Shown here: in pieces, positions 1-8,821 of the stretch
Numbering within the stretch: the stretch's first letter is position 1
How the letters are laid out: every line of letters begins with the position of its first letter
Source of the DNA: Stramenopiles sp. TOSAG23-6
Taxonomy: Eukaryota > Sar
Length of the DNA: 33,096 bases
Assembly: GCA_900128565.1 (NCBI GenBank)
Contig: LT635956.1
Span: 1 to 33,096, forward strand
Direction of reading: 5' to 3'
Position numbers and translations under genes: made by a program
Notes under the pieces: generated by a model
The model's database searches: none
What the model was told of the DNA's origin: nothing
What the model saw: the letters and a program-made list of their open reading frames with translations, nothing else

Positions 1-106
1 TATTTTGGAAAAATATTTCAAAAAAAAATCTAAAAAAAATTGTTAGGTACAAAATGTACTATAAAAAAAATTCGATTTTTTTGTTAAAAAAAAAAATAAA
101 ACATAC
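1..106 (-). other. Non-AG introner-type intron in REV1 (third), incomplete at left edge
   Basis: The donor follows ATA-T (codon phase 1) and reads GTATGTTTTATTTT. The core shows ATCGAATTTTTTTTATAGTAC, then ATTTTGTACCTAAC, and ends TTTTTCCAAAATA at base 1. By comparison with the intron at 1054-963, the next three bases outside the window should be CAT and then exon. The exon base before the donor is T, as in the other copies. Confidence 0.75.
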
Positions 107-2512
107 ATATGCCATGACCTCCTTTTTTTGACGGTTCATGTATTGTAAAAAAATATGTTTCAAGTTTGAAATTCGTTAGGTACAATTTTTTTTTTTTTTT
201 GTAAAAAAAATACATTTGATATTGAAGTGTATTTTGGAAAAATATTTCAAAAAAAAAAAAACTAAAATTTGTTAGGTACAAAATGTCGTACGAAAAATAA
301 ATTCGAAATTGAAAAAAAAATAAAACATGACAACATACAATAGGTTGTTCAACCTGTCGACGTTTTATTTTCACAATGAGTCGATTTCCACACATTTGGG
401 ATTCTTGGGCTCTCTTGCTAATCTCTTCTGACATTGCATAAATAAATTCTTTCCATTCAAGATGATCCTCTTCTATTAAATAATCTTCATTTTTTGGTCT
501 ATTTGGAATATGTATCGATTTTGTTTTGTTTTGAAGACTATCTTTTAAATGCAGTAATGATAATTCTAGTTTATATGAGCGTCGAAAACGAATTCCCCAA
601 TTACAAACAGCACTGATAGATCTTTTATTATTTCGTGTTTCATCCAGATTATTGGGACTTTCATTTTTTTTTTTATTTGGGCTAATGACAGTACCAAAAG
701 GTGATGCATCAGTTATAGAAGAAGTAGCTATGGACTTCATAGGAGATGTATGTATGGATTCAGGGTCAATTCCGCGACATAAACGCCAAAAATTAATACC
801 TCTTTTAGTACCAAATAGTTGTCGGAGATTTTCTTTTGTTTGTTTTTGTAATGAAACTATCGAATTTATATTATTTGACGCAAAAGCTCTCAACGTTTTA
901 CGGCCAATACCAGGCAAATTGCGTAAATTAAATTTTGCAACAAATTCTAATGCGGCTGTTTTATGTATTTTGGAAAAATATTTGAAAAAAAATTCGTTAG
1001 GTACAAAATTTCGTACGAAAAAAACATTCGAATTGAAAAAAAAATAAAACATACATACGCATCTTTTTCAAATGTAGAAATATGAGAGCTTTGAACTACT
1101 GTATTTGATTTAGTTTTTGATTTCGTCGGTGTACTCATCCATGCCCTATCTGCGTCATATGTTTTATTCATTGTTTTATATGTATATGTACAAGGTGCTA
1201 CAAACATCCCATTTGGTTTAGCTTTTATTAAAGCTAGTCGAGCAAGAATTTTAGAAGTACCAATACCAACGGATGCAGTACATCCAATTGCAATTTCTAT
1301 ATCTACACGTATTTGATTTGCAATTTCCTCCGCAGTTTTAGATTCTCCAACTTCAGTACTAATGACAGATGTATTATATGTACATTTCCAACTAGGAAGA
1401 AAAATTAATGCCTCGTCAATACTTTTCTGTATAAATCGGCCACCTAAAGATGAGGAATGCTCAGATAATATACTCATCACAGTTTGAGAAAAGTTTTTAA
1501 TCATTTGTGTGTTGTATGGAAGCACAACAAGATATTTACATTTCTCTGCAGCAGTTTTTACATACATGCCCGCACGAATTCCAAATTTTCGTGCTATATA
1601 ATTTGCACTAGATACTTCACTTGTACTGGTTGTTTTATTATGCAAAGTAGAATTTTTAATGCTACCTGCATGGGCAACGACAACTGCACAACTTCTGATA
1701 TTTTTTTGTTTCTTTTCTGCAATTTTCATTGCAACTGCAGCAAAGAAACAATCCATGTCAATGTGTAATACAATTTCCCCCATATAAACCATTGCTTTCA
1801 ACTCAGCATGTTTTTCACTACTTTGGTCATTTGTTCTCCAAGTACCAATGGTATTGAGGCGACTTTTCTTCCAAAATTGTTGAAGAAATATTTTATCCAT
1901 TCTGCGTCTATGACAACCAGTGACTCGTGATGCTCGTGATGTCTGGTATTGTCGAGCATTTGAGCTTTGCTTATTGTTAGATTTTATTGATGTTTCAGAT
2001 TGTACGGATAAATTACTCTTTCTAAATATTGAGCTTACTGACGGCTGCGTTGTATTTCTGACGGTTGGAATGAGGTGCATTTCCACATGCTCTAAAGTAC
2101 CTGAAGCAACACTATGCATTATCCAAGACGGGAGAACTACAGGACGAAGTTTCTGACGACTTGCACCACTTGCAGTTCTCATTTCCTCCAACTTGTTGCC
2201 AGGAAGAGTAGTAGCAATAATATGAGTTGTTCGAGAGGCTTTGTAAGTATCAAAATCTCCACCATGAATCATTACTGTTTTATGAAGAATTTGTGCTGAT
2301 GGCTCCGTGAAACCATCAACATATATACAAATACCTTTAAATAGTGTAGATTCAGATGTATCCGTTCGAAACCTCTCAAACTGTAGTTTCATTTTCTTTC
2401 GCTTTGTAGTCATATAAGTGTGCCCACAACCACCATGATGAAGCTTGTCTGGTAAATCATCTGGGTTCTTTCGCTTTTCCGTTGACAAGGTAATTGATAA
2501 GGGTGAACTCAT
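107..2512 (-). CDS. REV1: REV1-like Y-family DNA polymerase (translesion synthesis), 3' end beyond window
   Basis: REV1 is a deoxycytidyl transferase that inserts dCMP opposite damaged or abasic sites in the nucleus. Proposed exons on the minus strand are 2512-1055, 962-339 and 137-107, about 704 residues so far. Seen: an N-terminal BRCT-like domain (about residues 57-148, FKGICIYVDGF to LPSWIMHSV), the catalytic palm motif HIDMDCFFAAVA (about 250), SIDEALIF (about 364), VGIGTSKILARLALIKAKPN (about 417-436), the helix-hairpin motif LPGIGRK and the little-finger region ending GGHGIC. The BRCT plus the GGHGIC block separate it from Pol eta, iota and kappa. Joining the exons at the GT...AT junctions gives DAY-KTAALEF and QPI-EPSKKGGHGIC, which fits the family alignment. 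The C-terminal ubiquitin-binding and REV7-binding regions would lie left of base 1. The ATG at 2512 is the first in frame. REV1 shares a 321-bp divergent intergenic region with ATP23. Confidence 0.9.
138..338 (-). other. Composite (nested or tandem) non-AG introner-type intron in REV1 (second)
   Basis: This 201-nt intron starts GTATGTTGTC after codon ATT (phase 0) and ends ACAATACAT before GAACCGTCA. The joined protein QPI-EPSKKGGHGIC matches the REV1 family. The usable AG sites (for example after 122) either create a stop or remove the conserved GGHGIC. It holds two copies of the family core: one complete copy with TTTCGTACGACATTTTGTACC and CCAAAATACA, then a second, partial copy with TTGTACCTAACGAATTTC and ACAATACAT. 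This looks like one element inserted inside, or beside, another. Confidence 0.75.
963..1054 (-). other. Introner-type intron in REV1 (first), 92 nt
   Basis: Read on the minus strand it begins GTATGTTTTATTTT after GCGTAT and ends CCAAAATACAT before AAAACAGCC. It has the core palindrome TTTCGTACGAAA followed by TTTTGTACCTAAC. Both junctions are codon phase 0. A conventional GT-AG reading (donor at 1058, acceptor AAACAG ending 957) is also in frame and would only drop YKT, so this copy alone does not prove the AT end. It is placed by homology with the other copies. Confidence 0.7.
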
Positions 2513-2833
2513 TCTTTTTAAAGTATTTCACTTAACGAAAGCATATATATATAAATAGATGCTCAGTTATCGATTAATATCAATGATATCAATTCACATT
2601 TCAAGAAACTGCATCGCAAGAAGAAGAATATTTTCTGTTTCTTCTTCCCTTTTGGAATTGGAACGCAGGTTCTTCTGCTCTTCTTTTACTGTGCCACGTG
2701 GCATTTGATTTGATGGCCAACTTTTATTATCGACTTGCAAGCAGCAACCTTCTACAATAAAATATAGTAGCTAGTAGCTAATGGTAGATCAAGTGTGTGT
2801 CCGATAAAATTCGAAATGTTGTAGCATAAAAGT
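2513..2833. promoter_or_regulatory. Divergent intergenic region between REV1 and ATP23
   Basis: This 321-bp spacer must hold both promoters. An AT-rich TATATATATAAATA tract lies about 30-45 bp upstream of the REV1 ATG. A GAAGAAGAA block and a TTCTTCTTCC block at about 2619-2650 form an imperfect inverted repeat. A similar GAAGAAGAAGA block recurs upstream of the gene at 8822. No gene is visible. Confidence 0.4.
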
Positions 2834-3589
2834 ATGGGTGGTAGTAGCAACCAGAATAATGAAAATACAGATAGTGGTCTAGGTGTTGCTGCGTGTGTAG
2901 AAGCTACAAAGAAAGCACTGAGTACAGGTCGTCTCAATGTTCTGGTACGAGAATTATCGAAGCGAATAAACTGCAAGTTCAAAATTTACGCTGAAAACTC
3001 CAACCATTCAAGTAAACTAAATGAAGATTCACCTGGTCAGTTATCATTTGTTGAAGCTGGTCAATTCAATTTTTCTAATAGCGAAAGTAGTAGTAGTAGT
3101 AGTATCAGTAGTCAAACTTCAGAACTTCCAATAATTGTTCGACAATGTGTCAAAGATGGTGTTGAGGGAAATGCCCGCGCTTTCTTTTCTGATCCGAAAT
3201 CTATTACACTCTGTGCAAATCGACTTCATTCAGAAAAGGATGTAACAGATGTTATGGTTCATGAGTTTGTTCATGCATACGACTTTTTGGTTCTCAAAAA
3301 AGACCTTACAGACTGTGAACAACTTGCCTGTAGTGAAATTAGGGCGAATCGAGATGGAGAGTGTTATTCTAAATATGCTGAACAGGATAATAAGGGGATG
3401 TATTTTGTACAAAAACTAATGAAGTATAAGGAGAGAACGTGTACACTAAACTCTGCAATTCGTGCGACGCAATCTTTCTTTCCAGAAAAAGCTGAAAAGT
3501 GTGTAAAAACAGTTTTTGAAGAATGCTTTCAAAATCGAATACCTTTTGCTAGTCGTGGGCTTAAAAGTACAAAAAATGAGGCCAAGTGA
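2834..3589 (+). CDS. ATP23: Mitochondrial inner membrane metalloprotease ATP23 (peptidase M76 family)
   Basis: ATP23 is a zinc metalloprotease of the mitochondrial intermembrane space. In yeast it matures Atp6 and assists ATP synthase F0 assembly. The 251-residue product has the family's zinc motif HEFVHAYD (HExxH at residues 143-147), then DCEQLACSEIRANRDGEC, and a C-terminal KCVKTVFEECFQNRIPF block, in the same order as known Atp23 proteins. An N-terminal Ser-rich insertion (encoded by an AGT run near 3086-3105) lengthens the protein before the catalytic part. No classic cleaved presequence stands out; family members are imported through the Mia40 disulfide route, which fits the many cysteines. 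It is a single exon with a TGA stop. Confidence 0.92.
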   Translation: MGGSSNQNNENTDSGLGVAACVEATKKALSTGRLNVLVRELSKRINCKFKIYAENSNHSSKLNEDSPGQLSFVEAGQFNFSNSESSSSSSISSQTSELPIIVRQCVKDGVEGNARAFFSDPKSITLCANRLHSEKDVTDVMVHEFVHAYDFLVLKKDLTDCEQLACSEIRANRDGECYSKYAEQDNKGMYFVQKLMKYKERTCTLNSAIRATQSFFPEKAEKCVKTVFEECFQNRIPFASRGLKSTKNEAK

Positions 3590-3868
3590 TATACATACAG
3601 TAGTTAGTAAATGTTGTTTACTAGCTTGATGGTATTATTTATGGCTAATTTAAGTTATATATAAAAATATGTGTAGAAATGAATCCGAAATGAATCTCAA
3701 AAGAAATTGAAAATTGAAAATTTGAAGGGATTTCAAAGCGATTTCAAAATTTGAAACCGTCATCTTTTTTTTTGACCAGTACTTTTCTTATACCCACGTA
3801 AAGAAGGTAGTAGCATTAGGATCATTGCAATACAATTTCATATATATGATGCATACGTTTGAAAGAAA
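3590..3868. other. Intergenic spacer between ATP23 and the IQ/WW gene
   Basis: This is AT-rich spacer. It contains a run of short AAATTTGAA and GATTTCAAA inverted words at about 3700-3765 and a TATATATGATG stretch about 25 bp upstream of the next ATG. It probably holds the ATP23 3' end and the next promoter. No gene or RNA is recognisable. Confidence 0.35.
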
Positions 3869-6800
3869 ATGACTCGCACATTTCGCTCAAATATATCTCA
3901 GTGGTCACATTCCAAAGTTGCAATAGAATCTAAACTACAGAGGCGGGCCGTACATGAGAGAGAGTATGCTTTGTCTCGCCTCTTATTTGAATCTAAAGTT
4001 TCTAAAGAAATTAAAAGACGCAAAATTGAAAATATGGCCATATATGCAGCAAAGGACGCCGCTATGGCTTCCAAAGTAGCATGCCATGCTGTTGAACATA
4101 CTTTTAATATCATGAAACGAATGAAGAAACGAGTTTCCAAAGCAAAGCGTCGTGCAAAACAACTTCAAAAAGAGCGAATGAAAATTATTCATAGTAAACT
4201 TAGTGAAACATCAGTTGTAGTGGGGGATTTAAATATAGTTGAAAGTACTATGGATACATCTAGCTTTGGTTCTATTATAATGCCAGAGAAATCAATAGGA
4301 TTATTCGATGGTAAAATGAAACAAGCTACTTCTGTGAAAAAAAATCCAAATGAAGCTCAGCAAAAAACAAATGAAAATGATTTTGTTGCTGAAATTGTTA
4401 CTGAAAATATAAATGCATCAAATGATACTGAAAATGATACTGAAAAAGCCACAAATAAAAACGTTTTTGTCGCTGAAATTGTATCTGAAAATATACAACC
4501 TGAGAATAAAGATAAAATAGTAGAAATTATCTCAGAATCTCTTCATTATGACGAAATATCCGAGAAAATACCTGAGAAAATAGAATCGCCAGTTATTATA
4601 CGAAAACAAAATAAACAAAATACACTCGAATCAAAATTAGCACATCGTGATAAAATGTGGGAAGAAGCAGCAACTCGCTCCAAACGCCGGATAAATCTGC
4701 TGCAACATCTTGAAAACAGTTGGTTAGAAACAGTTGAAGAAGCTGAAGCGGACTTTTTACCCCCTCCTTTACCGCCTAAATTATTGGATGTATGTAGCAT
4801 TGTAAATGCTCAGCAAAAAGAACGCATTTCTAATCGATTGCGGTCAGCGTGGAATAATGCAAAACAAAATGCGGAATTGACAGGTAATCCGATACCCCCA
4901 ATACCACATCAATTAGTTACAATCAACGAATCAAAACAGCAATTTAATAAAAAGAATGCGCTTTCTAATCCTAAACGCGTAAAGATGAAGAAAGCTGTGG
5001 GATTGAAAGTGGTCAATACAAGTAGGAAAAAGAAAGTTATTCCAGTGAATAAAAGACAGAAAAATAGACGTAAACGACGTAAAAAGAGAATTTCTAGAAA
5101 TGTACCACCAAAGTTACCAATGAAGCAAGTATTGTCTCGAATAAAAGCTGTTCAAAAATTACTTGTATGTCGTATTGGAGGCTGTGACAATGAGCCACAA
5201 TACATCAAATCAAAAAATCTTTGGTCAGAATATTGTGAACAACATATGTGTCTCATTACGGGATGCGCAAATAAATCATCTAGCTGGAGTGGTATGTGTG
5301 CCACGCACGATGCAATATCTGTTTCATTCGTAATTGATGAAGCTTTAGTGCAGGAAAAATCAATGGCTGAAAAGCGTGAGATTTTCCGATTAAAAAGGGA
5401 GACACGAAAAAGATTAGAAAAAAGAAAAAGAATACTAGACAAAAAACTAATTAAATTTCGAGAAAATAGACTTCGAAAATTTGGATATACTGAGGAATAT
5501 ATTCAAACCTTGAACCAAAACTTTGAAAACATGCTCATCGCATTGAAAGCTGAAGAAGCAAAACGTAAAAAGAAGCGTAAAGTCAAGAGTAAATTGCGTA
5601 GAACAAAATCTATAAAGAGAAAGTTAAAGAGGCAATCGAAAAAAATATTTCATAAAAGGGCTCCAAAACAAAAGTCACTTTTAAAGAATACTTTGGAGAA
5701 AGATGTTAAATTACCTCCAATTCTAGAAAAGGCAAAGTGTGCTCGACGGATACAATCTTTACGCCGTGGATTCACTTCGCGTCGTTCACTTGCTGCTTCT
5801 CGTGCAGCGGCAGTATCACAAAGGGCGTCAATAGATGCCAGAATGAAAGCAGCATCAGCTTTACCTGCATGGAGCAAAATCGATGCAGAGATGCATCAGA
5901 GAGTTCTTTCCCGTGCGGGAACAAGTCGAATGCAAAAGGCGTTGTCTGAGGCTTTTAAAGTGGAATCATCATCTGGCGATGATAGTGATGATTCAGAGAG
6001 TGATTCGGAGATTTCAGCAAATGATGTGGAAGAAGTTCTTGATGAAAATGGTGAAGTTGTAAAAATTCAAATGCCAAAGATGACACAAAGGGATGCTGAA
6101 ACAGATGCAGAATATTTAGAACGAATGACTCGTGAATATGCCTTAGCAAAAGCTGCAACAATGCGCAAAAGGCTTGAAGCAAAACAATTTAAACCTGCAC
6201 AAAAATGTCAACGTATGGTCCGTGGATGGATGGCAAGAGAAAAGTATAAGATACTTCTGAAAGAAGTCAAAGCAGCACGCCAAATACAAAGAATATGGCG
6301 AGGTCTAAAAGGTAGGCGTATATGGGAAATGCTTTGTAGTCCAGTTTGGATGGATATTCTCACTCCTGAGGGATTAATCGATAAAACATGCAGTCGTGTT
6401 CGTTGTACTGTTGTATCCATCTATCATATTGCTGGTAAAAAATATGCAAGTGTTGAAGTTATGAAGACTACTAAAGGTAAAGAATGTGGTCTTATCGGTG
6501 TAAAGGATGATGTACTTGTGGAAAATTTATGGGGTAATGAAGTACGCAATAAACCTGTACCCTGGGCTAAAATAGTTGATAAACTCCGACCTTCTAGTGT
6601 AGTGAATAATACAACAAAAAAAAGATATAAAGCTATTAAAATTCTGAGAAAGTCTCTAGCCCAAGTTCATTCTTGTTTAGACAGTATACGTGATGATCTC
6701 AGAAAATCATTCGATGTAGAAGATGTACAGGAGTCCACTGCTATCACAAATTCTGCTCTGGTTCGTTTGGAGGAAGCAGTAAATATTATTGTACCACCTC

Positions 6801-7279
6801 TACCTCATGGGACTAAACCAAATGAATCAAATCAAGAGTTGTTTCAAACACGGGGACATTTCAAAACAGCAAAGGAAAAGCTGATGCGATCTTTACAACG
6901 TGTAGTGGTAGTGTGTGCGTTTTCATTATGAATTTCAAATTTTTTTTTTTTTTCGTACGAAATTTTGTAACTAACAAATTTCGAATTTAATTTTTTTTAC
7001 AATACATGTAGCGAGGAAAGCCTTTTAAAAGTTGGTCACTTTGGAACGATTCAAATGGGACCGAGACGACAATCCAGTGCTGCTCAACTTGAAGTTATAG
7101 AAACTGAGATAGTTGAGGCAGTTGCAGAAATTGAACAATTGGGTAATTGGGTTTTAGACTATGATACATATGGTCAGTCATATTACGTGAATACGAAGAC
7201 TGGGGCAACTGAATGGCAGAAGCCACGTTTGACGAATATGAAAAACCTCGCTAAAATAGGCTTTTTCAGTAATTGGTAA
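3869..7279 (+). CDS. Large basic IQ-motif protein with Cys/His fingers and a C-terminal WW domain
   Basis: Two exons (3869-6914 and 7008-7279) give about 1,105 residues. Seen in order: a Lys/Arg-rich coiled N-terminus; two matched Cys/His units at about 433-480 (C-x4-C...C-x2-H, then C-x4-C...C-x2-H) resembling the WRKY19-like zinc finger repeat; a very basic helical stretch; an IQ-like motif at about 627 (ARRIQSLRRGFTSRRS); an acidic Ser/Asp tract near 700; two further IQ motifs at about 780-815 (CQRMVRGWMAREKYK, ARQIQRIWRGLKGRR); and a WW domain (GNWVLDYDTYGQSYYVN then ATEWQKP) near the end. IQ motifs bind calmodulin or centrin-like proteins and WW domains bind proline-rich ligands. A cytoskeletal or flagellar scaffold is an inference. 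The exon junction gives RVVVV-C-SEESLLK. A conventional GT-AG alternative would change only two residues. Confidence 0.8.
6915..7007 (+). other. Introner-type intron in the IQ/WW gene, 93 nt
   Basis: It begins GTGCGTTTTCATTATGAATT, very close to the start of the DHHC intron (GTACGTTTTCTTTATGAATT). It contains TTTCGTACGAAATTTTGTAAC then TAACAAATTTCG and ends ACAATACAT. Phase 1 matches on both sides (T+GT). A canonical reading, donor 6913 and acceptor TGTAG ending 7011, also keeps the frame, so transcripts must decide. Family alignment favours the GT...AT reading. Confidence 0.7.
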
Positions 7280-7336
7280 TAAATAAATGTGTAGGAAATA
7301 AGTGAAAATTATGATATTATGAAATTTAGTATTTAT

Positions 7337-8294
7337 TTAATTGAGATCTGTAGGGAGAATTGCACTAGGTTTGTGATAAGTACAGTTATCTTTAACTTTA
7401 CTGTCTTCGACTTGAACTGTAACATTATTCAAATCACTACCTTCTGTTTTTGATTTAACAGTATGCAAAACAATACGTTCTGTTTTTAACGCACTTGACG
7501 AGGTAGTACTAGGAGCTACTCCATTTTTTACATTTTCTGTTCTATTTAGTCTTTTCTGCTTTGCGGCTTCTTTGCGCGCTCTAAAAGCTGCCGCCTGACG
7601 AGCTAAAAGCCAATCATAGGTACCAACACGCGCCCAGACTACCAAATATAAATGAAAACCAAGTAAAGATAGAAACAAAGTGTTGTCAAAAAATATTTCA
7701 AAAAACAAATCGTTAGGTACAAAATTTTGTACGAAAAAAAAATGAAATTCATAAAGAAAACGTACAAGCTGTAACAATTCCAGCTATTAAAGCTTGAATT
7801 GCAAAAACTATAGCAAAAATTATTGACTCGTCCTTGAAACGCCAATCTAAAAATATTAATATATTGACTAGAGTTTGTGCGCCAAATTGAATCGTTCCAA
7901 ATGTAATGAGGGCAAAGAAAATTGGGTAGTTACGCTTCCCAATACAAGTGTTAAGCCACATACAATGATGATCCAATCCTTGAACATGTTTGTAGCACAA
8001 AGTACAATAATGTTTCTGACTTTGTGTTTTACTCATACACACACATGGTATACCACCTGGTTCAGCAGGGTCAATAGTTTCGACTAGATACCAAAGAATA
8101 AGAAAAGTGATAACTAACACTGAGTAAATTGTTAGACACGTAATCAACTCAGTTTTATATTTATCATCCCAAAGGGCAATGACAGTACCGATATAAAATG
8201 CGATAGTACATAAGGACCATAAAACCCACGTAGACTTTTGCTCTCGCGAATATGGTTTGCTAAATCCATTTATACGGCAAGCATTATTGACCAT
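7337..8294 (-). CDS. DHHC-type protein S-palmitoyltransferase
   Basis: It transfers palmitate to cysteines of membrane-associated proteins at endomembranes or the plasma membrane. Exons 8294-7766 and 7677-7337 give 289 residues. Seen: two N-terminal membrane segments (about 24-45 and 55-80), the cysteine-rich domain HYCTLCYKHVQGLDHHC with the DHHC catalytic motif followed by MWLNTCIGKRNYPIFF, two further membrane segments, and a charged C-terminal tail. The joined exons give IVTA-LFLSLLGFHLYLVVW, then RVGTYDWLLARQ. That is a complete fourth membrane helix plus the family's TTxE-like position (here TYDW). The first zinc pair is CxC (PCVCM) rather than the usual CxxC, which is an oddity. The substrate is unknown. 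Confidence 0.9.
7678..7765 (-). other. Non-AG introner-type intron in the DHHC gene, 88 nt
   Basis: It starts GTACGTTTTCTTTATGAATT after GCT-T and ends GACAACACTT before TGTTTCTA. No AG lies between the CCTAAC branch-like motif and the exon that must encode the fourth membrane helix. The first downstream AG (in GGTAG, near 7644) would delete about a dozen conserved residues before RVGTYDWL. The perfect 16-bp palindrome GTACAAAATTTTGTAC sits in the core. The ends GTACGTTTTC and GACAACAC are partly complementary. Confidence 0.8.
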
Positions 8295-8821
8295 ACCTAT
8301 TTAAATAGAAAAGAAGGACAAAGAACAGCAATCACCTCTTCAAGCAAAAGGTAGTATTTTGATTGTAACTATGCCACAAGTTTTATTTCTGCCAGGATAC
8401 TTTTATTCGAAGTGGCAACTTAAATCAATAGTTTTATCTATTAAAATCCTCAATATCAAATATTTTCTACCCCTGGCTCGGCTGATACTTATTGAGTGCT
8501 TCAATAATATCAACCAATGCTGCTGAAACAACAACACGACGTCCCCGGAGAATGAATGACATGCGTGAAATATTTTTTCAATTAAAACTGATTGATGGCC
8601 AAGGAGCCCTAAGCCCTAACCCTAACGCTATAATGCAATAGAAGTAAATTAGAAATTCAAAATGTGATGCTCGCTCCATTCATACTCATGAAGAAGAAGA
8701 TCTCCAAAATACTGTATCTACACAGTGAGGAGAAGAAGATAAACGCTTGAATAGATAACGATTGTCATTTACTAGAAGTGCTACATTACATATTTCTTAC
8801 GTTTTCGATAATACTACAGGA
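8295..8821. promoter_or_regulatory. Divergent intergenic region with telomere-like CCCTAA repeats
   Basis: About 527 bp separates the DHHC start from the next plus-strand ATG. Three CCCTAA units occur at 8607-8612, 8614-8619 and 8620-8625. A GAAGAAGAAGA purine block lies at 8690-8702 and a GAGGAGAAGAAGA block at 8728-8740. No gene is visible. The region should contain both promoters. Confidence 0.4.
8607..8625. repeat. Short interstitial telomere-type repeat, three CCCTAA units
   Basis: CCCTAA occurs three times within 19 bases, the last two without a gap. This is the complement of the common TTAGGG telomere unit. It is too short to be a telomere. It may be a promoter element like the telo-box of plants, or a scar of break repair. 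Confidence 0.5.

Noticed and set aside
652-1047. 131-codon plus-strand ORF
   Set aside because: It is antisense to REV1 exon 2 and the first introner; composition follows the opposite strand.
84-1052. Continuous 322-codon minus-strand ORF through the REV1 introns
   Set aside because: The frame stays open by chance through T-rich introner DNA (runs of Phe/Lys). REV1 homology requires removal of these pieces.
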